Notes: generated by a model from the letters alone, not told the origin. A stretch of 64,000 nt of DNA from Bacteroides acidifaciens (GCF_024623065.1 NZ_JANJZR010000002.1:1-64000); one strand, 5' to 3'. Counted from the stretch's first letter, positions 9,727 through 18,446 are shown. Numbers and translations: made by a program.

Positions 9727-11454
9727 TTAATTACCAACAGATGTTGCATACAAGCCAATCATTGCTCCTGTAAAACCACCAGCCACATTGGTAGAAAGAA
9801 TATCACCGGAAACGGTTCCTCCTACATTGGTAAAACTTTTGCCATCAATCGAATAATCAAAACGATAATCATCTCCATTGGCTGCCACTTGCAGTGTCAC
9901 AGGTTTCTCTATTTCTATTTTCACCTCAGCCAGGACACTCGCTTGCCCTTTTTCGGTTCTTTGCAGCATCAGGTAATAGTCTTTTCCCTTTTTAGTGATA
10001 CCGAAAACATAGTGATATCTTTCATTTTGATAACATGTTATACCGGCAAAGTCTTTCTCATTTTTCGGCTTGTACTCCATGGTCGCTGCCGCTGTAAACT
10101 GATTATGCTGCTGACGGTAGAACAAGGTAGAAGTAGGTTTCACTTCATTGATATTCGTAGTAAAAGGGATGATGCGCAACCCTTTACCGGTCATATCAAC
10201 AAAATCTTCACGAGGCCCTCTAAGACCGATCCATCTTAAGTCTAATGTCTTATCGGAAAAATCATCCTTAAAGACAAAGTTGCCACTAGGCAAATAACCG
10301 TTTTTCCCTGTCTGGTTCTCTACTCCCGAAGGCATCTTCAATGTAGGTTTCATAGGGATAAGCCCATTCTCGAAAACGGGAAATGTTCCGCTCCAGTCCA
10401 CCGGAAGAATAAAAGTTTCGCGTCCGGTATTCACTCTGTTCTTCTCATTGGGGCGTATTCCTAAAAATACACCATAATATTTTCCGTCGGGTCCCTCCAC
10501 TAAGTCTGCATGACCAGCCCAGTCTACTTTATCCGCCCGGTCTGCAGGAAAATAACGTTGAGTCAAAATAGGATTATTATTTGCCGGAAGATAAGGTCCT
10601 TTCGGATGATCACTCACAAAAATGACTTCGCTATGCCAGCCTCCGGTTCCTCCTTCGGCACACATTAAATAATAACGTCCGTCTTTCTTATAGATATGAG
10701 GAGCTTCAATCCATACCGGCTTTTCTTCTATATTGACGCCACCGTTTACGATGATCCGGTCTGTTCCCGGAACCACTTTATCATTTTCCACATCATAATC
10801 CCATATTTTTATGACACGGTGTCCCGAATAACGTTCTTCTCCCTGAGCAGGAGCATCATTATGCACCACGTATGCCTTGCCATTATCATCAAAGAAAAGG
10901 GAAGGATCAATGCCTTCAAATTGAAGTTTGACCGGATCACTCCAGCCATTCTCCGGATTCTTTGTCTTTACCACCATATTTCCAAAGCCGCCGGAAAATT
11001 GAGTGGTTATCATATAGAACGTATCATTATGGGGATTATATCTTATAGCAGGAGCATATACACCGGCACTAATGCCACAATCTTCAACCTTTAATTGTGA
11101 CGTTCTGTCCAGCACATGACCGATTTGTTTCCAGTTGACCAAATCATTAGAATGGAAAATAGGCACCCCGGGAAACATGGCAAAAGATGAGCACACTAAA
11201 TAATAATCATTCCCTTTCCGCGTTATACTCGGATCGGGATAGCAACCCTGCAAAATAGGATTATAGAACTCACCCGGCTTTAAAGGATTGTTTTGATAAA
11301 TAGCATCCTCTCCCTGATAAATAAATTGCGTAAAGACAGGAGCATTTTTCGTTATTTTACCCTTGCCACTCACCTCCATATTAAAAAACAGCATAAAAAA
11401 TACGACAAGCGCCACGGATTGCCAACCCGACAAAATCAATTTTAATGTTCTCAT
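9727..11454 (-). CDS. GH43 enzyme, beta-xylosidase / arabinofuranosidase type (paralogue of 1959-3692)
   Basis: GH43 glycosidase with a long N-terminal hydrophobic signal (about residues 10-30). Catalytic residues: Asp74 (CYPDPSI), Asp183 (EGIDPSL) and Glu250 (WIEAPH). A C-terminal beta-sandwich from about residue 395 completes the two-domain form. Its domain layout, and motifs such as the NDLVNWKQIGHVL segment, are closely shared with 1959-3692, so the two probably arose by duplication and now differ in specificity. First gene of a four-gene unit (GH43, GH31, GH97, GH43-CBM6). A -7 box at 11503-11510 and the phased array at 11541-11611 lie upstream. Confidence 0.88.
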   Translation of the reverse strand: MRTLKLILSGWQSVALVVFFMLFFNMEVSGKGKITKNAPVFTQFIYQGEDAIYQNNPLKPGEFYNPILQGCYPDPSITRKGNDYYLVCSSFAMFPGVPIFHSNDLVNWKQIGHVLDRTSQLKVEDCGISAGVYAPAIRYNPHNDTFYMITTQFSGGFGNMVVKTKNPENGWSDPVKLQFEGIDPSLFFDDNGKAYVVHNDAPAQGEERYSGHRVIKIWDYDVENDKVVPGTDRIIVNGGVNIEEKPVWIEAPHIYKKDGRYYLMCAEGGTGGWHSEVIFVSDHPKGPYLPANNNPILTQRYFPADRADKVDWAGHADLVEGPDGKYYGVFLGIRPNEKNRVNTGRETFILPVDWSGTFPVFENGLIPMKPTLKMPSGVENQTGKNGYLPSGNFVFKDDFSDKTLDLRWIGLRGPREDFVDMTGKGLRIIPFTTNINEVKPTSTLFYRQQHNQFTAAATMEYKPKNEKDFAGITCYQNERYHYVFGITKKGKDYYLMLQRTEKGQASVLAEVKIEIEKPVTLQVAANGDDYRFDYSIDGKSFTNVGGTVSGDILSTNVAGGFTGAMIGLYATSVGN

Positions 11455-11502
11455 AATATCACTTTTTATTTTCTATAATTTTCTGTTCCATAGTAGTGTT
11501 TG

Positions 11503-11510
11503 CAAATGTA
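11503..11510 (-). promoter_or_regulatory. Promoter -7 element of the GH43-GH31-GH97-GH43 unit
   Basis: TACATTTG on the minus strand matches TAnnTTTG. No TTTG is found 19 bp further upstream. A weak -33 region is typical of promoters that need an activator, and the phased array begins 31 bp upstream. Confidence 0.6.
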
Positions 11511-11540
11511 TCGATTCGGTTTTATCATATATGTAGAATC

Positions 11541-11611
11541 ATGATACAGGCATCTATATACAGGTTACATTTATCACAGACACGTAACATTCTTCTTTTT
11601 CGATGTTACAC
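11541..11611. promoter_or_regulatory. Four-copy 21-bp phased operator-like array (promoter of 11454 unit)
   Basis: Copies start at 11541 (ATGATACAG), 11562 (AGGTTACAT), 11582 (ACGTAACAT) and 11603 (ATGTTACAC). The steps of 21, 20 and 21 bp are identical to those of the array at 3779. The first copy starts 31 bp from the -7 box. Every copy matches ATGTTACAT at 7 or 8 of 9 positions. Confidence 0.75.
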
Positions 11612-11724
11612 CAGTCTTAAATCCATAAAATGATAAGAGGTATGTCAGATTGAAAAGACAACTAAGGACAATTGCCTGTGGAATGAGAAGATTTCACGAT
11701 AAGTATTAATGGAAAGGATCTGAT

Positions 11725-11984
11725 CTATTAATAATAAACTTGCTCCCTATTAATTGAAAACTTCTGCAACTCAGTATATAAACTTGTTTTTTCTTAATTA
11801 CAATCTATAATTGCAAGCTTTGTTTATAAAAACAGAACTTGCAATTATATAAACGCAAGCTTCATTTATAAAAACAAAACTTGCGTTTATAGTTTGCAAT
11901 AGGCGCAAAACAACTTTACCAGTAACTAAAAACAGGTTTACCGGTAATGAAGAGTAATTTTTCTATTAATGAATCACACGTGAA
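11725..11984. repeat. Degenerate direct repeats with about 22-bp period
   Basis: This stretch of the 1-kb spacer between the GH3 gene and the next unit has no gene but a clear rhythm. CTATTAATAATAAACTTG starts at 11725 and CTATTAATTGAAAACTTC at 11747. AAACTTG recurs at 11736, 11758 (last base C) and 11780. ACCAGTAACTAAAAACAG (11918) is followed 22 bp later by ACCGGTAATGAAGAGTAA (11940), and CTATTAATGAATC starts at 11963. The middle part (11806-11891) shifts to two 42-bp hairpin units. Function unknown. Confidence 0.6.
11806..11891. repeat. Two adjacent hairpins with different stems but matching loops
   Basis: Hairpin A: stem TATAATTGCAAG (11806-11817) with CTTGCAATTATA (11838-11849). Hairpin B: stem TATAAACGCAAG (11848-11859) with CTTGCGTTTATA (11880-11891). 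Both stems are perfect 12-bp pairs although they differ from each other at several positions. The two 20-base loops agree at 17 positions. The stem differences are compensated on both arms. Confidence 0.7.
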
Positions 11985-12213
11985 GTAGCTCTATATATCT
12001 CATAGGATAGAGAGGCAAACAAGGGCATTTGACTATGAGAAATACCTTGATATGCCCCCAAATAGGATGAGAATAAGAATAAAATAAGGAGGAAAAGTAT
12101 GAGAAATGAATTTCCGGAAAGTATTTCTCATAAGAAACATACTTGATAATCTGCGTATTATCTAAAATGATGAGAATATGAGAAATAAAAGAAGAAAATC
12201 TTTTCTAGTAGGA

Positions 12214-12427
12214 AGCTGTCTAAAAAGTCAGTTCTATCATTATTCTCCTCCTTCCTGAAGGAGGAGTACCCGTAGGGGGAGGTGGTAGGTAAATATATAT
12301 AAATACATAAGTATGTCATCTACAATAAGATAGGAAGAGCCTCGTTTATCCTACCACCCCGTCCTTCGGACACCCCTCCTTCCTGAAGGAGGGGAGTTAG
12401 AGTTACTGGCGACTTTTTTAGACAGCC
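12214..12427. mobile_element. MITE-like or REP-like inverted-repeat element
   Basis: The ends are near-perfect inverted repeats: GCTGTCTAAAAAGTC (12215-12229) against GACTTTTTTAGACAGC (12411-12426). Inside lie palindromes of the type CTCCTTCCTGAAGGAG (12247 region and again near 12376-12393) and the inverted pair GGTGGTAGG / CCTACCACC. No open reading frame. A non-autonomous mobile or dispersed intergenic repeat is the best fit. Copies elsewhere in the genome cannot be checked here. Confidence 0.6.
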
Positions 12428-12492
12428 GCTTATTTATATCAGCAGTAGAAAGTAAATAATTCCAATGTATTGGATAAAATCAGGAAGTATGA

Positions 12493-15081
12493 TTATTGCA
12501 CGTTCATCACTATCGCTTTCAACTGATTTTCATCGGAAGAGCCTCCATACAGCAATTCATACGTACCAGCCACCGGATGCATGGTATTAGTCGCCTCATC
12601 AAACCATTCGAAACTCTCATAGGTAAGAGGAATGGTTACTGATTTAGTTTGCCCGGCAGGAATGTGGACACGCTTGAAAGCACGCAAGGTATAACGAGGA
12701 CCGTCTTTATCTGCCGGAGACCGCAGATAAACCTGAACCACTTCATCTCCGTCGCGCTGCCCTACATTACTTACCGGAACAGTCAGCGTAACCGTTTCTC
12801 CATTTCCAATCGTATTCTTACTTAGATTAGCCTCACCATAAGTAAACGTAGTATAACTCAGCCCATGACCGAATGGGAAAAGTGGTTGCTGTTGCATATA
12901 CCGATAGGTACGCCCCTTCATGGAATAGTCTTCAAAGTCCGGCAATTGATTCACATCCTTATAGAAAGTGACCGGCAAGCGTCCGCCGGGATTATATTCT
13001 CCCCAAAGAGCATCAACGATAGCCGTACCACCCGCCTGTCCCGGATACCATGCCTGCAGAATCGCTTCACAAGTAGTTGTCTCCGGCACCAACCCGATAG
13101 CCGAACCGGAATAATTGATAAAGACCACCTTCTTTCCTGCCTTCTTCAATGCTTTCAACAGATTACGCTGAACAGCGGGAAGTTCAATATCCGTACGGTC
13201 ACCACCTTTAAATCCGGGAACAGCAACCGGCATTTCCTCTCCTTCCAGACTTGGAGAAATTCCACCTGCAAAAAGAACCACATCGGCATCTTTTACTTTC
13301 TCTACAGCCTTATCCAGATTGATTTCCATCTCTTTGCCCATATCAAAATCGAGGGTTGCCCCTTCATTCCGTTGAGTGAACAGAATTTCGACCTTATATT
13401 CTTTTCCGGCTTTTGCCTGCAAGGTATAAAGATTCGTCGGATTTTTTACATATACTTTTTCCGCCACTTGTTCGCCATCGATAATAAGTGTCACCGCACC
13501 GTCCAATTGAAAACGAAAAACAACATCACCCGACTGCGAAGGACGAAAGACTGATTCATAACGAGCCGAGAAACTAGTGATTTCCACACCGGGCGCAAAT
13601 GTAGTAGCCCCTGTTGTCGCAAAATGGAACGGAGTGGAAATCTGATCGGTAGCAACGACTTCCCCTTCACGATCACGATTATTCCAGTATTCTGCCAGGA
13701 AACCGGGTTTACCGTTTATGCTACATTCATCAAACAGGCTTTGGAGTGTCTTTCCGTCCACACGGTCACAACCTGGTTCGTATATGATTTGCCCTTCCGG
13801 TAGTTTGGCACGGACAGCTTCCAATAAGGTAACCGTATGTGCCGGAATACCGTTATAATTTCCCCACTGCATCACGGAGTCATTGGCATTAGGTCCCATA
13901 ACGGCTACTTTCAGATGGGTATTCAGAGGCAGGATGTTGTTTTTATTCTGTAAGAGCACCAATGACTCACGAGCCATACGCAAAGCCAATGCCTGATGTT
14001 CCTTACTATTCAGCACAGAGGCCGGAATTTCCGACCAAGCCGGTTGTTCGTCCATTTCTCCCAGTTCAAAACGTGCTGTCAACAAACGTTTCAATGAAAT
14101 ATCTATTTCTTTTTCGTCAATCAACCCGGCTTTTACAGCATCCGCCAGTGAAGCATATTCACTTCCACATTCAAGGTCTGTGCCTGTCCGCACAGCAGCG
14201 GCCGAGGCGTGTTCCTTGTCCGGATGAGTCCCATGCGTTCCCGGTCTATGGAAATCGGAAATCGCTCCACAGTCAGAGACTACAATGCCTTTGTATCCCC
14301 ATTCATCCCGCAATATTTGCATCAACAGGCGATTGCTGCCACAACAAGGCTCTCCTTCAAAACGATTGTAGGCACACATCACTTCCTTTACATGCGCTTT
14401 CTGTACCAAATCTTTAAAAGCAGGCAGATAGGTTTCCCATAAATCCCGGGGAGCTATATTCTCCGCATCAAAACTATGCCGGTTCCACTCCGGTCCTGAA
14501 TGAACGGCAAAGTGCTTGGCGCATGCGTGCAGCTTATCATATCCGGCATCTTCCGGTCCTTGCAAGCCACGGACTACAGCCATTCCCATTTGCCCTGTCA
14601 GATAAGGGTCTTCACCGTAGGTTTCCTGGCCACGTCCCCAACGAGGGTCACGGAATATATTGACATTCGGCGTCCAGAATGTTAATCCCTGATAGCGTTT
14701 CAACACGCCACTTTCACCGAAAATACGCGATTTTACGCGAGCCTCATCGGAAGTGGCATTGAACACTTCATATAATAATGAATCATTAAAAGAAGCTCCC
14801 ATACCGATAGACTGGGGAAAAACAGTAGCCAATCCGGCACGTCCCACACCGTGCAACGCTTCATTCCACCACTCATATTCTTTAATTCCCAGCCGGGGGA
14901 TAGCAGGTGACGCATTTTGCATGATTGATACTTTTTCTTCCAAAGTCAACCGGGGCAACAAATCCTCCGCCCGTTGTTCCGCCGTTAAAGAAGTGTCCTG
15001 GTAAGGCAGCAACTGCTTACATGCCGAAAACGATAACACCAAACAAACACCCATAATCGGTATCCAACCTCTTTTCATCAT
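12493..15081 (-). CDS. GH3 beta-xylosidase/beta-glucosidase with PA14 insert, lipoprotein
   Basis: Family GH3 retaining beta-glycosidase, by context probably a beta-xylosidase finishing xylo-oligosaccharides. Lipoprotein signal LSFSAC with Cys21. The nucleophile is Asp270 in GIVVSDCGAISDF, and the KHFAVH substrate-site motif lies near 189-194. A PA14-like beta-barrel is inserted at about 455-580 within the second GH3 domain, as in a known subset of the family. A fibronectin-III-like domain closes the protein (about 770-862). Length 862 is normal for this form. It follows the GH43 gene at 15177 by 95 bp and has its own possible -7 box (15116-15123), with at most a partial operator array. Downstream is the 1-kb repeat-rich spacer. 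Confidence 0.9.
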   Translation of the reverse strand: MMKRGWIPIMGVCLVLSFSACKQLLPYQDTSLTAEQRAEDLLPRLTLEEKVSIMQNASPAIPRLGIKEYEWWNEALHGVGRAGLATVFPQSIGMGASFNDSLLYEVFNATSDEARVKSRIFGESGVLKRYQGLTFWTPNVNIFRDPRWGRGQETYGEDPYLTGQMGMAVVRGLQGPEDAGYDKLHACAKHFAVHSGPEWNRHSFDAENIAPRDLWETYLPAFKDLVQKAHVKEVMCAYNRFEGEPCCGSNRLLMQILRDEWGYKGIVVSDCGAISDFHRPGTHGTHPDKEHASAAAVRTGTDLECGSEYASLADAVKAGLIDEKEIDISLKRLLTARFELGEMDEQPAWSEIPASVLNSKEHQALALRMARESLVLLQNKNNILPLNTHLKVAVMGPNANDSVMQWGNYNGIPAHTVTLLEAVRAKLPEGQIIYEPGCDRVDGKTLQSLFDECSINGKPGFLAEYWNNRDREGEVVATDQISTPFHFATTGATTFAPGVEITSFSARYESVFRPSQSGDVVFRFQLDGAVTLIIDGEQVAEKVYVKNPTNLYTLQAKAGKEYKVEILFTQRNEGATLDFDMGKEMEINLDKAVEKVKDADVVLFAGGISPSLEGEEMPVAVPGFKGGDRTDIELPAVQRNLLKALKKAGKKVVFINYSGSAIGLVPETTTCEAILQAWYPGQAGGTAIVDALWGEYNPGGRLPVTFYKDVNQLPDFEDYSMKGRTYRYMQQQPLFPFGHGLSYTTFTYGEANLSKNTIGNGETVTLTVPVSNVGQRDGDEVVQVYLRSPADKDGPRYTLRAFKRVHIPAGQTKSVTIPLTYESFEWFDEATNTMHPVAGTYELLYGGSSDENQLKAIVMNVQ

Positions 15082-15115
15082 ATTATATACTTATTAGTTA
15101 TGATTAATTTGGAAA

Positions 15116-15182
15116 CAAAAATAGCCTATTTCCCAATAAAACAATGTTCCATTGGTGACAAATACATATTTGTGTGTTACAT
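15116..15182 (-). promoter_or_regulatory. Possible promoter of the GH3 gene with two weak operator copies
   Basis: TATTTTTG on the minus strand (15116-15123) fits TAnnTTTG. 30 bp upstream starts TGGTGACAA (15153), then GTGTTACAT (15174), a 21-bp step as in the three stronger arrays. Only two of four positions are recognisable, and the second overlaps the end of the preceding gene, so this may be chance. Confidence 0.4.
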
Positions 15183-16781
15183 TGACGCATCACAGAACGA
15201 ATAATCAAAAGAGTCTACATCCACATAACCGCCCACGGAACGTGTAGCATAATTAAATATGGCAAACTTACTGCCCATGAACATACGGGTGTAGTCAAAC
15301 TTCATCTTAATAGGCAGACCGACAGGTATCCATGCTTTCCCATCAAGACTATAAGAGAAACGAGCCTCATCCCGTCCATTGGTAAAGTCGCCTTCCACAC
15401 GCAAGTAGACAAGCTCTTTTTTAAGAGGTATACGGGCTTGTTCGGTCATATCCACACGGCTAATGGCATGCTTCGTTTTATCAAACACACTTTTCTGTTC
15501 ACTCATCACAAGAGACAGTTTATTTCCGTTCTTTTCAATCGTAAGCACACCGCTGTCACCATTAAAAGCCGATAATCCCGCACGGTCACCATCTTTCATC
15601 CCCGCCAGAGAGAGACTGACAGTGCCCATGCATTTCGGTCCTACCATACGTTGGGTCAACGTATTGGGAGCAACAAACAGGTTATCTACCACACGGGAGG
15701 TTTTCAAACGCAGAAATCCGGGACGATCGGTAAGACTCCATGCCTGATCGACGGGGTTATGATTCCACTGCCAATAGAGAGAAAGCCCGGAAGCGGAAAA
15801 ATCATCCGAACCGCAGATACCCTCCATTGACATATACGATAAAGTGGTATCATTCGGGATGCGCCCATTCTTGTCTCCCAGCATAGGCCAACCATCTTCC
15901 GTCCATGTACAAGGCATGAGGCACGGCACACGCCCTACGCCACCACGATCCTGAAAAATCAGTCCGTACCATTCACCGTTTTTCCCGTCTACGATGCATC
16001 CCTGACCAACACCGCCATGCCCGTCGAACTCTGTTTCAAGAATGACACGTTTTTCGTAAGGTCCGGTAATCTTATCGGCACGATAGCATACTTCACGACG
16101 CAGACGGCCGGGAATACTCCAATCCATAGAAATCATCAGCAAGTAATATTTCCCATTATGCTTGATGACGGAACTACCTTCCAACAGACCTTGTTCGTCA
16201 GCATCCCGTTCAAAGATCTGCTGGTTGATGCCACCGGGAAGCACATCGGTCAAATCGGGTTTCAACTCCGTAAGCTGTCCTGTACCGTGAAAGAGATACA
16301 CCCGCCCGTCATCATCAAAAAGAAGCGAACCGTCATGGAAATGCGGGGGGCGCGAAAGAAGTTTCCAGGGACCGGCCGGATCTGTCGCAGTATAGACAAA
16401 CCCACGTCCGGGCGCGCCATTGGCTGTAAACCATACATAGAATTTACCGTCATGATAGCGGATGGATGATGCCCATTGTCCTTGCCCGTAAGCAGTACCT
16501 TCGAGCAGATCATAACGGGGACCATCGTCAATGCGGGGAAATACGTAGCTGATAGTTTCCCAATGTTTCATGTCCGGCGAACGCATGATTGGCGCTCCCG
16601 GCATCAGGTGCATAGTGGTGGAAACCATATAAAAGTAATCGCCTGCGCGACATACTGACATATCGGGCACGTCAGCATAAAGAATAGGATTACGGTATTG
16701 TGCTCCGGCTGATAGCGGGAAGAACCATGTAAAAAGAGTACACAGCAGAATAGTGTTGATTTTTGTTTTCAGCATAATCAT
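15177..16781 (-). CDS. GH43 glycosidase, shorter N-terminal form
   Basis: GH43 enzyme of 534 residues with a signal peptide ending at AGAQ (about residue 28). Catalytic candidates are Asp40 in DVPDMSV (base), Asp150 in HFHDGSL (modulator) and Glu201 in LLEGSSV (acid). The C-terminal half from about 340 is a beta-sandwich with the SYSLDGKAW motif common to long GH43 proteins. The motifs differ enough from the other four GH43 proteins here to suggest another subfamily and a different linkage. Its start lies 59 bp after the stop of 16841-18223, so the two are likely co-transcribed. Substrate by context: xylan side chains or backbone ends. Confidence 0.86.
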   Translation of the reverse strand: MIMLKTKINTILLCTLFTWFFPLSAGAQYRNPILYADVPDMSVCRAGDYFYMVSTTMHLMPGAPIMRSPDMKHWETISYVFPRIDDGPRYDLLEGTAYGQGQWASSIRYHDGKFYVWFTANGAPGRGFVYTATDPAGPWKLLSRPPHFHDGSLLFDDDGRVYLFHGTGQLTELKPDLTDVLPGGINQQIFERDADEQGLLEGSSVIKHNGKYYLLMISMDWSIPGRLRREVCYRADKITGPYEKRVILETEFDGHGGVGQGCIVDGKNGEWYGLIFQDRGGVGRVPCLMPCTWTEDGWPMLGDKNGRIPNDTTLSYMSMEGICGSDDFSASGLSLYWQWNHNPVDQAWSLTDRPGFLRLKTSRVVDNLFVAPNTLTQRMVGPKCMGTVSLSLAGMKDGDRAGLSAFNGDSGVLTIEKNGNKLSLVMSEQKSVFDKTKHAISRVDMTEQARIPLKKELVYLRVEGDFTNGRDEARFSYSLDGKAWIPVGLPIKMKFDYTRMFMGSKFAIFNYATRSVGGYVDVDSFDYSFCDASM

Positions 16782-16810
16782 CGTTTTTTGTTAACTGGCT
16801 ATATTATCTA

Positions 16811-16840
16811 TTATTTGAAAGCGAATTATTTGAAAGCGAA
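16811..16840. repeat. 15-bp tandem duplication after a stop codon
   Basis: TTATTTGAAAGCGAA occurs twice in tandem at 16811-16825 and 16826-16840, directly after the stop of the GH43-CBM6 gene, whose own end (TTATTTAAATTG on the plus strand) resembles the start of the unit. On the gene strand each copy repeats an FK-stop end. Probably slippage. Confidence 0.7.
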
Positions 16841-18223
16841 TTATTTAAATTGCCACCAATCGAAATCAAACAATTCATCGTCACCACCCCGGAAAAGCAA
16901 ATACAAGTCGTGTATGCCGGTCACTTTCTTCTGAATATCCGCTTGCCACTCTTGCTGCTTCTTATCAGTTGGTGCGACAGGCAATATAGCTATCGGTTTT
17001 CCACCCAAATTGTCTACATAAAATTCAATGGTTCCACCTGCTCTTACTTTAGGAAGAGAAGCGACAACATGATTCGCTTCTCCGTTCTTGAAGTCTACGG
17101 CACGAAGTCTCAGCCAATCGCCGTTATGAATGGAAGTCAGATAATGATTATTGCCAGGCTGGCGGTCCGTCTTCAAGCCATAACCGAAAGCCATTGTTTC
17201 AGCCTCTACCCGTTGATAAGGATTCAGGTTGGCAGTCGGGGTACGTACTCCTTCTTTAGTGAAAGGAATAAAAGGAATCTCACCGTTCTCACCAAACGTG
17301 AACTCCTCAATGGCAGTAGACCGACGAAAGCCTCCACCGTTCGGCAAAAGGCCGTTGTGATAGAACATGAAATTCCGCCCTTTAAATTCGATGCTTCCAC
17401 CATGAATGGTAAAGCTGTTTTCCGCTTCATTCATTATACGCCCCTGATATTTCCACGGACCGTTGATATTCTTTGCAGTAGAATAAGCCATATGTTCCGG
17501 TACTCCACCGGCAGCATAGACAAGATAATAGATTCCGTTGCGTTTGAACACCCACGGGCCTTCCTCATAATTGGTTTTCGGGATTCGTTTATTCAACTGA
17601 TAATCATGTTTCATCACAAGCGGTCCGAAAGCGTCCGTATCTTCTGTATTGACTTTTATCACTTCACTGCCTAAAGAGATCATATCTTCGTTCAATCTGG
17701 CATACCACAGCCCGTTGTTTCCCCAGAAGAGATACGCCTGCCCATCATCGTCGATAAAAACGGAAGGATCGATATACCCCCAGTCGCCCGGAATAAGCGG
17801 ACGTTTCAGAGGATCAGTATAGGGACCTGTGGGAGAATCTGCTACGCCTACGCCAATTCCATGCAAATGCTTCGTAGTGTCTTCGGCGCAAATATACCAA
17901 TACCACTTGCCATTGCGTTCTACTGCTTGTGCAGCCCAAGCATTGTCTCCTTGTTTAGCCCATTGGAAAGTAGCTGTCGACATAGGAGTCCCCCGATAAG
18001 TCCAGTTCACCATATCAGTGGTACTGTACAGTTGCCAGTCTTTCATCTTGAAGTATTGGGCATCATCCTCATCATGATCTGTAAAGAGGAATACGGTGTC
18101 CCGATAAACAAAGGGTGCCGGGTCAGGAGTGTACGAGGTTTGCACCACTGGATTCTGTGCTTGCAACGCAGGACAGATCGTGAGCAAAACAAGACCAGCC
18201 GTCAATTTGAGTTTTGTTTTCAT
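16841..18223 (-). CDS. GH43 enzyme with C-terminal CBM6-like module (paralogue of 3908-5239)
   Basis: Secreted GH43 glycosidase, signal peptide about 23 residues. Catalytic residues Asp34 (TPDPAP), Asp152 (GYIDPSVF) and Glu221 (YEEGPW). From about residue 335 a CBM6-type module starts with QRVEAETMAFGYG. A 15-20 residue insertion before the acid residue (around 195-215) separates it from the paralogue at 3908-5239 and might change the active-site rim. It is the first gene of the unit 16841-15177 (and perhaps GH3), with a -7 box at 18267 and the most regular of the phased arrays at 18305-18376. Expected role: debranching of arabinoxylan or glucuronoxylan fragments. Confidence 0.87.
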   Translation of the reverse strand: MKTKLKLTAGLVLLTICPALQAQNPVVQTSYTPDPAPFVYRDTVFLFTDHDEDDAQYFKMKDWQLYSTTDMVNWTYRGTPMSTATFQWAKQGDNAWAAQAVERNGKWYWYICAEDTTKHLHGIGVGVADSPTGPYTDPLKRPLIPGDWGYIDPSVFIDDDGQAYLFWGNNGLWYARLNEDMISLGSEVIKVNTEDTDAFGPLVMKHDYQLNKRIPKTNYEEGPWVFKRNGIYYLVYAAGGVPEHMAYSTAKNINGPWKYQGRIMNEAENSFTIHGGSIEFKGRNFMFYHNGLLPNGGGFRRSTAIEEFTFGENGEIPFIPFTKEGVRTPTANLNPYQRVEAETMAFGYGLKTDRQPGNNHYLTSIHNGDWLRLRAVDFKNGEANHVVASLPKVRAGGTIEFYVDNLGGKPIAILPVAPTDKKQQEWQADIQKKVTGIHDLYLLFRGGDDELFDFDWWQFK

Positions 18224-18266
18224 GATATTTGTTTTCTATAAATGTTCCTTGTTATCTTCCACATCA

Positions 18267-18274
18267 CAAAAATA
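18267..18274 (-). promoter_or_regulatory. Promoter -7 element of the 18223 unit
   Basis: TATTTTTG on the minus strand fits TAnnTTTG, 43 bp before the ATG. No proper -33 TTTG at 19 bp. The phased array begins 31 bp upstream of the box. Confidence 0.6.
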
Positions 18275-18304
18275 GAAAATGCAAACAGATATATTACCCC
18301 AAGT

Positions 18305-18376
18305 ATGCTACATGATTTCTTTGTGATGCTACATATCGGATAAAGGATGTTACATCTATATTTACCCATGTTACAT
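18305..18376. promoter_or_regulatory. Four-copy operator-like array with exact 21-bp phasing (promoter of 18223 unit)
   Basis: ATGCTACAT starts at 18305 and 18326, ATGTTACAT at 18347 and 18368: four copies with exactly 21 bp between starts, differing only at position four. This is the clearest of the three arrays. 21 bp is two helical turns, so all copies face one side of the DNA. The copy at 18347 continues with CTATATTTACCC, very like the continuation of the 3820 copy (CTATCTTTTCCC). Confidence 0.8.
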
Positions 18377-18446
18377 TACCCCATCTCACACCTATTACAT
18401 ACCCGGAACAACGGGCATCAACAACTATACTTATCAAAAGGACCTA

